Shown: positions 11,535 to 22,240 of the stretch, piece after piece
How positions within the stretch are numbered: the first letter of the stretch is position 1
How the letters are laid out: every line of letters starts with the position of its first letter
Source: Acanthosepion esculentum
Lineage: Eukaryota; Mollusca; Cephalopoda; Sepiida; Sepiidae
Length of the DNA: 64,000 bases
NCBI GenBank assembly: GCA_964036315.1
Contig: OZ038485.1
Span: 92,790,285-92,854,284, forward strand
Reading direction: 5' to 3'
Notes under the pieces: model-generated
What the model was told of the DNA's origin: nothing
Databases searched by the model: none
The model's input: the letters and a program-made list of their open reading frames with translations, nothing else
Program-made: the position numbers and the translations under genes

Positions 11535-11860
11535 CTAGTAGCTACATTTTTTCTCCTGAAAAAATCTTCTTAACACTTCCGACATAAAACTAGGCGCTCT
11601 ATCAGACTGTATATAACTTGTCATACGAAATATGCAAAATAATTTACTTAAGCAAGTCAATACAGTTGTAGTGAGCATGACCCTACATGCAAAAGCGAAA
11701 GTGTAACGACTATATTCATCAATGATAGTCAATAAATACTTGTTTTCTCCTCAAATTGAAGGAAACGGTCCCTTGAAATCTATATTCAATCTTTCGAAGG
11801 TTTGAGAGGCATACATAAATATACTTTCTCTCTCACAAATCTTGCTTTTTGTTATATCGT
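11535..11860 (-). pseudogene. Ty3/gypsy integrase core fragment
   Basis: The minus strand encodes TIIDEYSRYTFAFACRV and, about 30 residues on, SYIQSDRAPSFMSE. These are the first and second catalytic aspartate blocks of a retroviral-type integrase (IDEYSR and SDR--F). The piece continues the decayed gypsy pol at 12938-14210 on the same strand, separated from it by about 1 kb of repeats. The catalytic Glu region is missing. It is a dead fragment. Confidence 0.8.
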
Positions 11861-12900
11861 GGATTATACGATATAAACAACAAAGTAATCCCGAGTGGAA
11901 AGATTACAATAACACAAGAAATCGGGTAAAAAATAACAATGGTTTATTGTACGTAAAGTACAAATGAGCAAGAGTTCGTAATACTAAGGAAAACAGGAGA
12001 TAAGTCACTGAGGGTCGCCTTCGCTCTCTCTGTCTGTCTCATTTTCCTTCTCTTCTTCAATAGTTCGTCAGTCTTTTATAGACTGACCAATCCATGTCGG
12101 TGTGTGCCAGGTTGTTCCACTATAACACTTTTCTACGTCATACGCATTTCACTTTTTCAGTCATTCTCTACTTCCGGTGTATCGTAGGACAAATTACTCG
12201 CCCTCATGTAGTGCATCATTCTTGATACTCCATGACATAGACATAGGGTTACAATATACCTACGGACGATAATGTGGTATGTCCCCATTCACATAATTAC
12301 AGTAGTAAATACTGTATGTTGGTCTTCAGTTGGAGATTCGTCTTCATCTGTGCTGGTCAACCTTTCTGCTTCTGATCCCCAGACGATGTTATTTCGAAGG
12401 GCTGAGTCTGGTCTCGGGAAACAGCTACCCGACCCCGTTTTATATGGGGTCTACGGTGAATTTTTGGCCGCGCCTACGGGCCCGGATACCCTACATTAAA
12501 TTCGGCCTTGTCCCACATCTGACCGCGTGGGGCGGTTGGTAGATATCTTGCAGTTGGGGATTGGTCTCCAGCTGTGCTGGTGAAACTCTCTGCTTTCAAG
12601 CAGAGAGGATCCTCAGGTGAGTGTACTTCGAAGGGCTGAGTCTCGTCTCGGGAAACAGCTACCCGTCCCAGTTTTATACGGTGTTTACGTGGAGTTTTTG
12701 GCCAAGCCTACGGGCTCGGATATCCCACATTAAATTCGGCCTTTTGCCACATCTGAGCACGTGGGGCGTTTGGTATATATCCTGCATTTGGAAATTCATT
12801 GGGGAATTCACTTGACTCTCTTCTAGCAGTTAACTACGTCTACGCGCTGCTGGAGAATCTTATAAGTGTTGTTCTTGTCCTAAGTATTATCGTTTATTAC
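11846..12900. repeat. Repeat block inserted in gypsy pol; direct duplication
   Basis: The left edge carries a 9 bp inverted repeat (TTATATCGT / ACGATATAA) at about 11851-11876. At 12340-12545 and 12570-12790 two direct copies of a unit of about 230 bp share CGAAGGGCTGAGTCT, GGTCTCGGGAAACAGCTACC and AAATTCGGCC. The unit is the plus-strand form of the GC-rich repeat at 17690-17885. No coding region is supported. The short open frames come from its GC content. Confidence 0.55.
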
Positions 12901-12937
12901 CAACCTTTCTTTGATTATTCTATTCAGTAACTTCTCC

Positions 12938-14210
12938 CTAGGTTATAATACATTGATTATTATGTAATTCCTTAAAGTAGATATTTACGATAGTAGCGCA
13001 ACGTACTCTCGTTAACGCATCTGGGCATGCGTTTTTGATAGCCTGTCGATATCTGATACCATATTTGTAAGTGGAATGTTTAATTCCCCAGCGATTAATT
13101 TTGTCGGTTTTAGTCTTCAAAGATTTGTGCTTATCGAAAATGTAGGATAATTTTTGGTCCGTGGCAAGAAAGAAATATTTACCTTTCAGGTAATGATCCC
13201 ATTCTCTGATTCCTTCGATGATCGCGTTGGCTTCTTGGTAGTGGTTTCGTTCAGAGACGTTTAGAGTTATGGAACAGAATGCAACAGGCCGAAGTCTTTG
13301 ATATAGCATCGCAGCTAAGCTCGTGTAGCTAGCAGCGGTTTCAATTTCAAGGGGTTATTCATAGTCTAGAGTGTGTACTAGAGCTCTTTCTAATTCCCTT
13401 TTCAAATATTCAATGGATTCTTTTTATTTTAGCATATAAAGGAAATATAATGTCCTTTAGCGCGTTAATTTTTATTGAATAGTTTGCAATCCAATGACTG
13501 CTATAAGCGAACATTACGACGATTCTCTTCTGAGCTTTCATATTGCTTGACAGAAGGAGAATGGCGAAGAGGTCTCATGCTTTCAGGGGCTGGTTTAACG
13601 TCCTTTTACTTACTTCATATCCCAGAGGTTATATTTTCGTTACTCTGTAGACAAATGTATTTTCATTTAAAGTGAGAGTGTACTTTTCAATGAATTCTTT
13701 GAATCTTGCCAAGTTAGGGCCATGTTCGCTTTTATTAACAACAAAGATGGTCACGTCATCTATATATGCGAATGTTCCCTTTCGGCCTTTCTTTTCGATA
13801 ATTCCCTCCAAAATTCTTTGAAACCCAGCCACTCCATTTGTGATCCCAAACGGCATCTTTTTAAAGTTATACAATTTCCCACCGGTTTCAAATGCCGTGT
13901 AAGGGCGGTTTGCTTTACTTAGGGAAAGTTGATGATACGCACTTTTCAGGTCTACTTTAGCTATTTCCGAATCTATTCTTGTAATCTTAGGCAGAGGATA
14001 GACACCTTTTAAGGTAAAAAGATTCATCGTTTATCAATAATCTATGACTAACATTTTTTTTTGTTTCTCGTTTTTTGTCCTTAGTTACCACGACTTTCAC
14101 TCTCCACGGAGATGAATTTGGACTCAATGATATCTGAATCCAGCAGCCATTTTTTATTTCCTTCCTTTTCAATGCTTCTTCTTCTCTAGAGTATCTTCAG
14201 GATTTAACAG
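12938..14210 (-). pseudogene. Ty3/gypsy pol fragment: reverse transcriptase and RNase H
   Basis: Reading leftward from 14210, the minus strand gives SSPWRVKVVV, then KKxVSHRLLIND, FTLKGVYPLPKI, VDLKSAYHQLSL, KMPFGITNGVAGFQR, AYIDDVTIFV (the YxDD active site), LDYE, LYQRLRPVAFCSITL and YFFLATDQKLSYIF. These are the reverse transcriptase blocks in order followed by RNase H. In the RNase H the expected aspartate block (TDAS) reads TAAS, and several stops and frameshifts are present. The integrase part lies at 11535-11860. No LTRs were identified for it. It is an old dead copy and differs in sequence from the element at 53.9-58.4 kb. Confidence 0.88.
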
Positions 14211-14344
14211 ATATAGGTCTAAGTCAGCCGATAGATTTTCAAACAGAAGAGGAGGTGAAATGCTCATGCTAGCTCGCGCATACAACTATAGAGGTGGTCT
14301 GTCGCCCTCATATAAGATTTCTATTTTTTGTGCAGATAGATATA

Positions 14345-14513
14345 TAAAAATAAACGTAGACAGACAGATAGATAGATAGATAGATAGATAGATGGATAAA
14401 AATAACATTGATAGATAGATAGATAGATAAAATGAACATAAATACATAGATAGATTGATAGATAAACATGAACATTGATAGACAAAATGAGCATACATAG
14501 ATAAAAATGAACA
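14345..14513. repeat. (GATA)n-rich region
   Basis: GATA runs with GAACAT-type interruptions. The Tc1 element at 14516 landed at its right edge, and GATA repeats continue at 16958, so the element split a GATA array. Confidence 0.9.
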
Positions 14514-14649
14514 TACAGTGCCACGCAAAAGTTTACAACACATTACAAAAAGTGTTTTTAGGTATTTCTAATACAGTTACATTGATTAAACTTTTACTGC
14601 TTGTAGAACATATATGTACGTATTCAGTCAAACAATCAGATATTTTAAA

Positions 14650-15500
14650 ATCTTCAAAAAATGGTTGGTTGTCTGGGGTTTTATGGCATATGAACGAATA
14701 TGGGTTATTTAATGCCAGATCCAGTATTTAGTAGATATATCAAAAACGTATAGTTGGCTACATCATTGTTTCAAAAACGTATAGCTGGCAACTGTTTCAA
14801 AAACGTATAGCTGGAAACTGTTTCAAAAACATATAGCTGGCAACATCATTGTTTCAAAAAAAATGTATCCCTGGCAACAACATTGTTTCAAAAACGTATA
14901 GTTGGCAACATCATTGTTTCAAAAACGTATAGCTGGCAAAATTCATCGTTTCAAAAACGTATAGCTGGCAACATCATCGTTTCAAAAACGTATAGCTGGC
15001 AACATCATCGTTTCAAAAACGTATAGCTGGCAAACATCATCGTTTCAAAAACGTATAGCTGGGAACATCATCGTTTCAAAAACGTATAGCTGGCAAACAT
15101 CATCGTTTCAAAAACGTATAGCTGGCAACATCATCGTTTCAAAAACGTATAGCTGGCAACATCAGTGTTTCCCATCACATTTTAAGGGTAAGGTGTTAGT
15201 ATATTTAGTGTAGGGTTTGGGAGGGAAAGTTAATTGTAAGTTGTAGTTGTTTTGGGATTGGTTAGATGTGATGGAGCATGACATGTCCAGCCGATTGATC
15301 GGATCAACGGCCTTTTGGTTGGACGTAGTTTATCGTCATACTCAGGACGCGGACGTAGTTTATCGTCATACCCAGGACGCGGATGTAGTTTATCGTCATA
15401 CCCAGGACGCGGATGTAGTTTATCGTCTACCCCTGTATTAGGGGGCTGTTTGCAGTACCAGGTGTTCCCAAGCGGTTTCAAAAAAGGATCCCGCGAAGAT
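14650..15500 (+). repeat. Dispersed repeat (family M) with internal minisatellites, nested in Tc1
   Basis: It opens with GGCATATGAACGAATATGGG and TTATTTAATGCC, the head shared with copies at 23085, 27370, 27840, 58540 and 62360. Then come about 14 units of a 31 bp repeat built on TTTCAAAAACGTATAGCTGG (14736-15165). About 150 bp of unique sequence follows, then four units of a 30 bp repeat (GTAGTTTATCGTCATACCCA) from 15323. The last motif also ends the copies at 23474 and 27808. The insertion separates the outer and inner repeats of the Tc1 left end. Confidence 0.75.
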
Positions 15501-15725
15501 ATTTAGTAACTCAAAAGTTTACAACACATTTTGTTTTTATTCACAACAGGTTTTGTTTCATAAAAGTGTCCAAAATTGTCCAGATTTTACTAGAATATAC
15601 CAAATTAGGATCGCGGATTGTTTTTTTTTAGAACGTCCCTGATTAATTTTATGATTACTTTTAGGAATGAATAAAAGTATTGCGTCATTTATTTTCTATC
15701 AAGCGTCTTTAAACATTAACAAAAT

Positions 15726-16720
15726 GGAGTAAAGTAAAATAATTGATCAACACCTCTGTAAACGTATTGTTGACCTTCATACAAATGGACTTGATTATTG
15801 GAAGATGACTAGTCAGTTAGTTGTGCCACTGAGTTCAGTTGCTACGATAGGTCGTCACTGGAAGACATGTCATTCCATTCGCACCCTCCAAAAAAAAAAA
15901 GAAGCTCTGGTCGTCTTAGAAAGGTAACGGAACGTACGGTAAGCTTATACACGAGAAAAGTTGGCAACGAACCCCGAGTTACGCTTAAAGAACTTGAGTT
16001 AAGACTGGAAGAAAGTGGAGTAAAAGTATTTACGGATACAATTAATCGTCCACTTCTTCGTTACGATATCTTTTCGAGGACGCCAAGGAAAAAAGAACAC
16101 TTCTTAAGCGAAAACACGTTCTTGCTAGACAGGATTTTGCAAAAGAGTATGATATCTAAGCTGCAGGATTTTGGGAAAATGTACTTTGATCAGACGAAAC
16201 GAAACGTGAACTTTTTGACAGAAATGCTGTGGCAAAGGTCTGGAGAAAGAAGGGTACTGAATATTCACCAGAAAATACTATCCCAACAGTAAGATTTGGA
16301 GGCGGATCAATCATGAGCTTGGGGTTGCTGAAGCGCCCAAGGTGTAGAGAACATTGAAATAATAGAAGGGTGGATGACCGGAGCATATTGTAGCGATATT
16401 TTAGAGATAAATTTACGTCGCTGGGATTGAAACCAAGTTGGGTCTTTCAACAAGACAACGACCCTAAACATACTGCAAAGCTTACCAAATAATGGTTACG
16501 CTCAAATAGAAGAGACGTTCTAAAAGGGTCAAGTCGATCTCTAGATCTCAATCAAATTGAAAATTTATGGAGAAAGTTGAAACCGAGAATTCAAAGAACA
16601 AAACCCCAAAACCTGCATGAAATAAAAGAATTTTGTTGTGAAGAATGGAAAAATGTCAGCCAAGAAACATGAAAGAAATTAATAAGGGACTACTCTAAAC
16701 GCCTACATGCAGGAATTAGC
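15726..16720 (+). pseudogene. Tc1 transposase, frameshifted
   Basis: The frame from 15726 has an early stop, and the longest open part is 15867-16292. Recognisable blocks in order are the N-terminal helix-turn-helix part (TSQLVVPLSSVATIGRHW), LEESGVKVFTDTINR, VFQQDNDPKHTA (second catalytic Asp) near 16450, and LDLNQIENLWRKLK (catalytic Glu, DD34E type) near 16545-16585. At least three stops or frameshifts break it. It catalysed cut-and-paste transposition in ancestors and is inactive here. Confidence 0.88.
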
Positions 16721-16955
16721 AAAAACGGTTACTCTACGAAATATTAATAGAGGAATTAATAAATGTATTGTAAACTTTTGCTAATTAAATATTAGTTTTA
16801 CTTTGTGGTATTTTTTTAAATTATTTTTATAAAAATCTGATTGTTTGACTAAAGGCTTCAACATAGGTATTATTAACAGTAAAAGTTTCATTAATCTGTG
16901 TTAGAAATACCTAAAGAAACATTTTTTGTAACGTGTTCACTTTTGCGTGGCACTT

Positions 16956-16957
<2 letters not shown>

Positions 16958-17006
<49 letters not shown>

Positions 17007-17337
17007 AAATGAACAGAGATACATATGAGCAGACCTAGAGAGACTGACAGACAGATGTGAACCGATTTAGATAGATCGATATGAACTGACTTAGACAGAC
17101 TGATAGATAGATAGATAGATAGATAGATAGCTAGATAGATAGATAGATAGATAGATATGAATAAACAGATTTAGACAGACAGATATGTAAATAGATAAAA
17201 ATGAACACAGATTGATAGATAGATAAAAATAACATAGATATGAAAAGACTTAGACAGACAGATAGATATGAACAGATTTAGATAGATCGATATGAACAGA
17301 CAGACAGACTGATAGATAGCTAGCTAGCTAGCTAGAC

Positions 17338-17401
<64 letters not shown>

Positions 17402-17402
17402 G
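16958..17402. repeat. (GATA)n array with interruptions
   Basis: GATA runs with spacers reading ATGAACAGATTTAGACAGAC. Several longer units recur imperfectly. Confidence 0.9.
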
Positions 17403-17980
17403 TTGTGGAATCCGGGATGAAATCCGGTATCAAATAATAACAAACGCCAAGAATGAATATAGGAAACAAATGTATTAACGTAATAATACAAACTGGTAAT
17501 ACAGGTTAGTAGTTCCAGGAATGCGGGTTAGTAGCAATATATATATACAGTCTTTGATATCGACGTATCGATGTATGACTTCTTACTGAGTCTAACGTGC
17601 TAGTTACACTGTGACTCTTGCCACTACGTTATTCTACCGACCGACTCAACGTACTGACTTGACTTAACGTACTGACGATATTTAGTCAGCCTCTACGAGG
17701 GTTGCACGTGGCACAAGGCCTGGTTTAACGTGGGTTTTCCGAGGCTCGGTCAAAAAATGCCCATAGAACCCGTATAAACGGGATCGGGTTGGTCAACCTA
17801 CCCGAACGAGAGACTGCCCTTCGGCGGAGCCTCGTCCGGTTTCCTCTCTGCTCAGAGGCAGAGAGTTCGACCGTCTAGCACTTGACGTACTGACTACCGG
17901 GTATTCACTGGTAGTAGTATATGTATACCTTGGGTGAGTCCATTTGTGTAAAAAGGGGAGACCCCTCAATAATAAACAAA
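17403..17980 (-). mobile_element. LTR-like block inserted in GATA array, containing GC-rich repeat
   Basis: The block interrupts GATA repeats, starting TGTTGTGGAATCC and ending CAATAATAAACA, which are LTR-like termini. No clean target duplication is visible. Bases 17690-17885 on the minus strand carry the GC-rich repeat also seen at 12340-12790, including the paired words CTCTCTGC and GCAGAGAG. No coding region is seen. Confidence 0.45.
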
Positions 17981-17982
17981 AA

Positions 17983-17983
17983 G

Positions 17984-18019
<36 letters not shown>

Positions 18020-18020
18020 G
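17983..18020. repeat. (GATA)n microsatellite
   Basis: Continuation of the GATA array after the insertion. Confidence 0.9.
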
Positions 18021-18261
18021 AATTTAATGCAATCTCTCTTCAGTACATATGTAATCAGGAGTTTCTGCAGATTCTGTGAATTTCCATGGATATTGGAAAA
18101 GATGGTGGTGATGTTTTTTACTGTTGCTGTCTGCGTGGTTTTAAATTCGCAATTTTCCATCTCTCCAAATGGTTGCTAGCCGAGCCACGAGTGACGTATC
18201 TGTCCTATTATTTAAATACCAACTGATACATAGAAAATATGGATTCAGGTATTCAAAGCGT

Positions 18262-18345
18262 ATTTCTGCGAAATTGAACCAACAGAGCGGCTCGGAATTT
18301 GAACTCGTCTCCGCAAATTACCACTTGCCGTGCCGACCACCATAA
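18262..18345 (-). repeat. tRNA-related SINE head, degraded
   Basis: On the minus strand GGTGGTCGGCACGGCAAGTG is followed at tRNA-like spacing by GAGTTCAAATTCCGAG, a good match to the internal B box of pol III promoters. The A-box match is weak. Flanks at 18021-18261 and 18346-18600 are unassigned. Confidence 0.4.
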
Positions 18346-18615
18346 CCTTACTTGCACATGCTAGATAGATGTACGATAAGTTAGACAAGTGTTACGGAAA
18401 TTCGCAGATCATACAGAAAAGGTCGGGTGGAAGATGACAATCGCTTCGTTATCAAAACCCAATCACATACAATATAGGTCAAAATGTTGGCGAAACTATC
18501 TGGATTTGGAAGTATTAACAAAAACAGAAGGCCACGTGTATTTTTTAAAACTAATTTGCTAGCTCACTTCGATCCAGAGGTACTTTCGCTTCCTGAAGGG
18601 TCTTATCATGCATTC

Positions 18616-18616
<1 letters not shown>

Positions 18617-18653
<37 letters not shown>
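18617..18653. repeat. (AAT)n microsatellite
   Basis: An AAT tract directly preceding the 5' truncation point of a LINE copy. Confidence 0.95.
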
Positions 18654-18655
<2 letters not shown>

Positions 18656-19638
18656 CAAGTTCAAAATAGAGTTTCAAATGGGCGCAGAAATACAAGTAAA
18701 GCACCATACACCCACTGGAGCTGCAAAGTACATAAAAAGGAAGCAAAGACAAATGCAACGGACCAGATACAGAAACAATGGCAAGAGAAAACGCTTCATG
18801 GCCAATACTTTGCCCGTACCAAACAAGCTGATGTAAACAAATCCCGTACTCATCAGTGGCTACATAGTGTAGGGTTAAAAGCTGAAACGGAAGTTTTTAT
18901 CCTTGCTGCACAGGACCAATGCTTTCTAACTAGAAATTATCAAGCACACATACTAAAATATTGTGTTAGCCCAAAATGCAGATTCTGTGATAAATATCCA
19001 GAAATAATTGATCATCTTGTATGAGATTGCACGATATTGGCACACACTGAGTATAAAACCCGGAATGACAGAGTGGGCCAATATCTGCACTGGAAAATCT
19101 GCAACTTCTACGGGAAGGAAACTGAAAGAAACCACCCAGACTCGGTTACAGAGATAGGATCTGTTACAATTCTATGGGACTACAACTTACACAGACTGAA
19201 CAATCAAATCTAACCGCCCAGACCACAAACAAAAAAGTGTATCCTTATTGGTATGCCAGTCCCTGCAGACTGCAATTTATCTTTGAAGATCTTCAAAAAG
19301 CTATCAAAATACAAGGACCTTGAAATCGAAATCTCAAAGATGTGGCGCATGGGAACATCAACAATCCCTGTCGTAGTTGGAACCCTCGGATTTGTCGAAA
19401 AAGATTCCAGTAGACTGAAGAGAATCCTGGAAGCCCATGCCTTAAAGAAGTACAAAAAATGTTCTCACGAGTAGAGCCCACACCTTACGAAGAGCGTTAT
19501 CTATGTAAAATATGCTTGTGCGTTTTTTTTTGTTTTGTTTTTTTTTAATTGGCCAGTGGAATATGTAATGATGCCATTTCTAACCTTAAGTCTCTAGGAG
19601 GGACCCGGAAAGAAATGTGTACACACAAGAATTCAAAA

Positions 19639-19640
<2 letters not shown>
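18654..19640 (+). pseudogene. LINE 3' copy 1: C-terminal ORF2 and 3' UTR
   Basis: The plus strand encodes, in order, WQEKTLHGQYFARTKQADVN, TRNYQAHILKYCVSPKCRFC with a CX2CX8HX4C zinc-binding motif (CRFC...DHLV-DC), QYLHWKICNFYG, TILWDYNLHR, MPVPADCNLSLKIFKKLSKY and STIPVVVGTLGFVEKD. This is the post-catalytic C-terminus of a widespread animal non-LTR retrotransposon ORF2. It is broken by a stop at 19022 and by frameshifts. A 3' UTR follows from about 19474 and ends in an AAT tail at 19640. It is 5' truncated at an older AAT tract. Confidence 0.85.

Positions 19641-19690
<50 letters not shown>
19640..19690. repeat. (AAT)n tail of LINE copy 1
   Basis: AAT repeats lie directly between the 3' UTR of one LINE copy and the truncated start of the next. 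Confidence 0.9.
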
Positions 19691-19692
<2 letters not shown>

Positions 19693-21000
19693 TAATAACT
19701 AGAAATTACCAATTACACATACTGAAAAAATGTGTGAACGTGGAATGCAGATTCCATGATAAAGATGCAGAAACAATTGACCATCTTGTAAACAAGTTGC
19801 ACGCGATTAGCACCTACTGAATCTAAACCCCGGAATGATGGAGTGGAGCAATATCTGCACTGGAAAATCTCTAACTTCTACGGAAAAGAAAACTTTAAGA
19901 AATTGGTATAAATACCACCCAGAATGGCTTAGAGTGATAGGAATTATACAATTTTGGACGACAGAACAATAAAAACTTCTCTCCCAGACATCGTGATCAG
20001 AGACCACTAAAATAGAATGTGATTTCTTATTGACATTGCAGTTCCTGCAGACTGTAATCTTTAAAGAACTTCCAAAAACAATATAAAAAAAAAGATTTTT
20101 AAATGTAAATGTAAAATTGCAGCACATGTGAGTATCAATAATTCTAGTTGTTGTTGCGATTAATTTGAGGTTTTGCACCAGCGCTCATTTCGCATTAAAA
20201 GAAATTTCCAGAATACTTACATTTATGTATAATTATACATGCTTCATTCAAATCTGGCTTGATAAATTTGAGAAAAATATACTGTTTTGAAGTTATCGAC
20301 AGTAAAAGTTCGGATTCATTCGCGTCGTTGGCGGCAGTCATTACTGCCGTTCTTTGCATACATTCGCTGCGGAAAGTTAAACGCGGAAGACTACGAGAAG
20401 CTAAGTGCAGAACTAATCTTTCTTGTCTAAATTTGTCTCAATTACTGCGCACGAGAACTGTTTACGTACACACGCTAAGTTTGCGCACTGATACCTACAC
20501 TGATAGCTATTCTGCAGCGAATGTATTCAAACAACGCCAGTAATGTCTGCCGGCGACACGAATGAATCCGAAATTTCACCGTCGATAACTCCAAAACAGT
20601 AGATTTTATCAAAGATATCAAGTTAGACTTGAATGGATCATGTACAATTACACGTAAATGTAAGTATTCTGGAAAGTTTTAATGCGAACTGCGCGCCTCT
20701 GTTACAATGCAAATTAACCGTGGTTGAAGCCCTAGGTTTGAATGGAAAAATTCCTATAGAAGGGATCCCTAGTAGCCCATTCCTTGAATAAATTTAAAAA
20801 AATATATACTCACAAGTAGAGCTCACATCTGACGAAGGGCTTTATCTATGTAAAATCTGTGTGGTTTTAGTTTTTTTGTTCGTTTTTATTACAATAACGC
20901 TCAGTGGAAAATGCCACGATGCTATTTCTGAAATTAGGTTTCAAGCTGGCATTCTGAAAGAAACGTGCATTCAGTAGAAATCCAAGGAAATAAAAAAATA
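19690..21000 (+). pseudogene. LINE 3' copy 2, split by a fold-back element
   Basis: It starts at the block TRNYQLHILKKCVNVECRF and continues to about 20156 with many stops. It resumes after the fold-back element at about 20725 with a 3' UTR that matches copy 1 (ATCTATGTAAAAT, CCAGTGGAA-ATG, GATGCTATTTCTGA). Copy 1 and this one share the same order throughout, so the intervening 568 bp is a later insertion. Confidence 0.75.
20157..20724. mobile_element. Fold-back element with terminal repeats of about 215 bp
   Basis: The left arm from 20157 (CGATTAATTTG) and the right arm read back from about 20724 (CGGTTAATTTG) are inverted copies. They share TTCGCATTAAAA, CCAGAATACTTACATTTA, CTGTTTTG-AGTTATCGAC and TTCGGATTCATTCG. 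The arms reach about 20373 and 20508, leaving a loop of about 135 bp. It interrupts a LINE and is flanked by GTTG-like words on both sides, a possible short target duplication. No transposase is present. Confidence 0.8.
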
Positions 21001-21840
21001 ATGAAATTAAACAATTAGGGTATCATGCTTACTTAAAATTTTAACTTCCCACCCCTAATCTATTTTGTTGGCTAAGTGCAATTTAAGGGCTGGTGGATTT
21101 TAAATTTTATTTAAAGCTGCTTTTAAGAAATTCGACAGCATGCCGTAAATTAGTTAAATGGTTTCAACATCCTAGATTAGTAGAAACTTATTAAACCAAA
21201 GAATGTGCAAATATAAGTAATTATTGAATGCAGAAATTGTCCCCCAACTTTTAAACTCTAATCCTTTTCTCGACTAATTCCGTTTTCCGCCAATTTCTCC
21301 TTAGGGACGTATGTTAGATGAAATACCCTCAAGTAACTCTGCCAGTTGCTGAGCATTGATAAAACTACTCCACGTCGACGTTAAGTTGTATCAAGTGATT
21401 TTGCGCTTTTGGACTTCGCTGTTGAATAGCCTGTTCATCACAACAGTATCTTTTTTTCTTTTCCGTATTCTAAATTCTGGCAAAATTTTGTATTAAAAAA
21501 TATAATCGATCATTTCGATAATTAAAGCAGCCCTGTGAATTTTAAAAAAATCATCTGAAATATTCAAATTGATCTCATTTTTAAAACATTTCTTAGAAGC
21601 CTTGTGGCCATATTCAATTATCTCTTGCAACCAATGTGGCAGGTTCTTTTTAAAAGGGAAAAATCCTTTCCAAATCTTCATTCGCGAAGTTATGATGATA
21701 ATTTTTTCTCTCGCTAGTCTTCTATCATAAGAGCTGATCAACTCTATCCAAATTCTGTTCGGGGTAAGATCAAGGGAATACTGGGAAAATAATATATGAT
21801 ATTTATATTTACCAATATTTTTAAGGTATTGCATTTGTAT
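21001..21840. other. Unassigned AT-rich sequence
   Basis: A minus-strand frame of 113 codons (21493-21834; LARE and WIELISSYDRR can be read) is open but unrecognised. No terminal repeats or tandem units were found. Confidence 0.3.
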
Positions 21841-21842
21841 GA

Positions 21843-22240
21843 GGTATTGTAATTATTTACACTATTTACATTGTTCGAACAGTTGTCCTCATCTTTGTTG
21901 CCATATTCACAATGTTTATGTCATGGTACGCTCTGACTTTCTTCAGGTGACTAGAATTTTGAACTGAACCCTTTATTTCGAGCCCCTGATTAGATTGTTT
22001 TAGTTCCACGTGTCAAGAACACGTGGCACAGTTGATAAAAGTGTTGGTGACTTGACTCAAAGAGTTGTGTTCCATAACTGCCTACAACTGAAGTGAACAG
22101 AAACTTGGGGAGTTGATTAAAGGAAGAAAACTGATACTGAAACATCCGGGAGAGCTATGATGCGTGAAACTATATCAGTCTAACCCGGGTAACGAAATAA
22201 AGGGTTCAGTTCGACATTTCATTCACCTGAAGAAGGCCGG
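21843..22240. mobile_element. Composite: inverted hammerhead-type tail, SINE-like head, direct tail (family D)
   Basis: Bases 21843-21990 are the inverted form of the tail unit (minus strand: CGAAATAAAGGGTTCAGTTC, AGTCACCTGAAGAAAG, GTGAATATGGCAACAAAGAT). A head of about 200 bp follows, with GGCACAGTTGATAAAAGTGT (A-box-like) and GAGTTGTGTTCCATAAC (B-box-like). The direct tail then begins at AATAAAGGGTTCAG near 22197. The same order recurs at 51110-51515, so this is a repeated structure and not chance. Confidence 0.65.

Larger units (their letters stand above)
14516..16955 (+). mobile_element. Tc1-type transposon with long terminal inverted repeats
   Basis: The left end reads CAGTGCCACGCAAAAGTTTA. 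The right end, read on the minus strand, begins AAGTGCCACGCAAAAGTGAA. Similarity between the ends continues for about 135 bp. Both ends abut TA (14514-14515 and 16956-16957), the Tc1/mariner target duplication. A second copy of CAAAAGTTTACAACACATT lies inside each end (about 15510 and, inverted, about 16775), giving the double binding-site layout known in long-repeat Tc1 elements. The left inner copy is pushed inward by the insertion at 14650-15500. The transposase is broken. Confidence 0.9.

Noticed and set aside
12060..12105. Further hammerhead candidate (minus-strand CTGACGA near 12069)
   Set aside because: No GAAA or NUH site follows at a suitable distance. CTGATGA near 1425 on the minus strand fails for the same reason.
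14736..15165. CRISPR-like array of about 31 bp units
   Set aside because: Units are contiguous with no unique spacers, the sequence is eukaryotic, and the core belongs to a dispersed repeat family.
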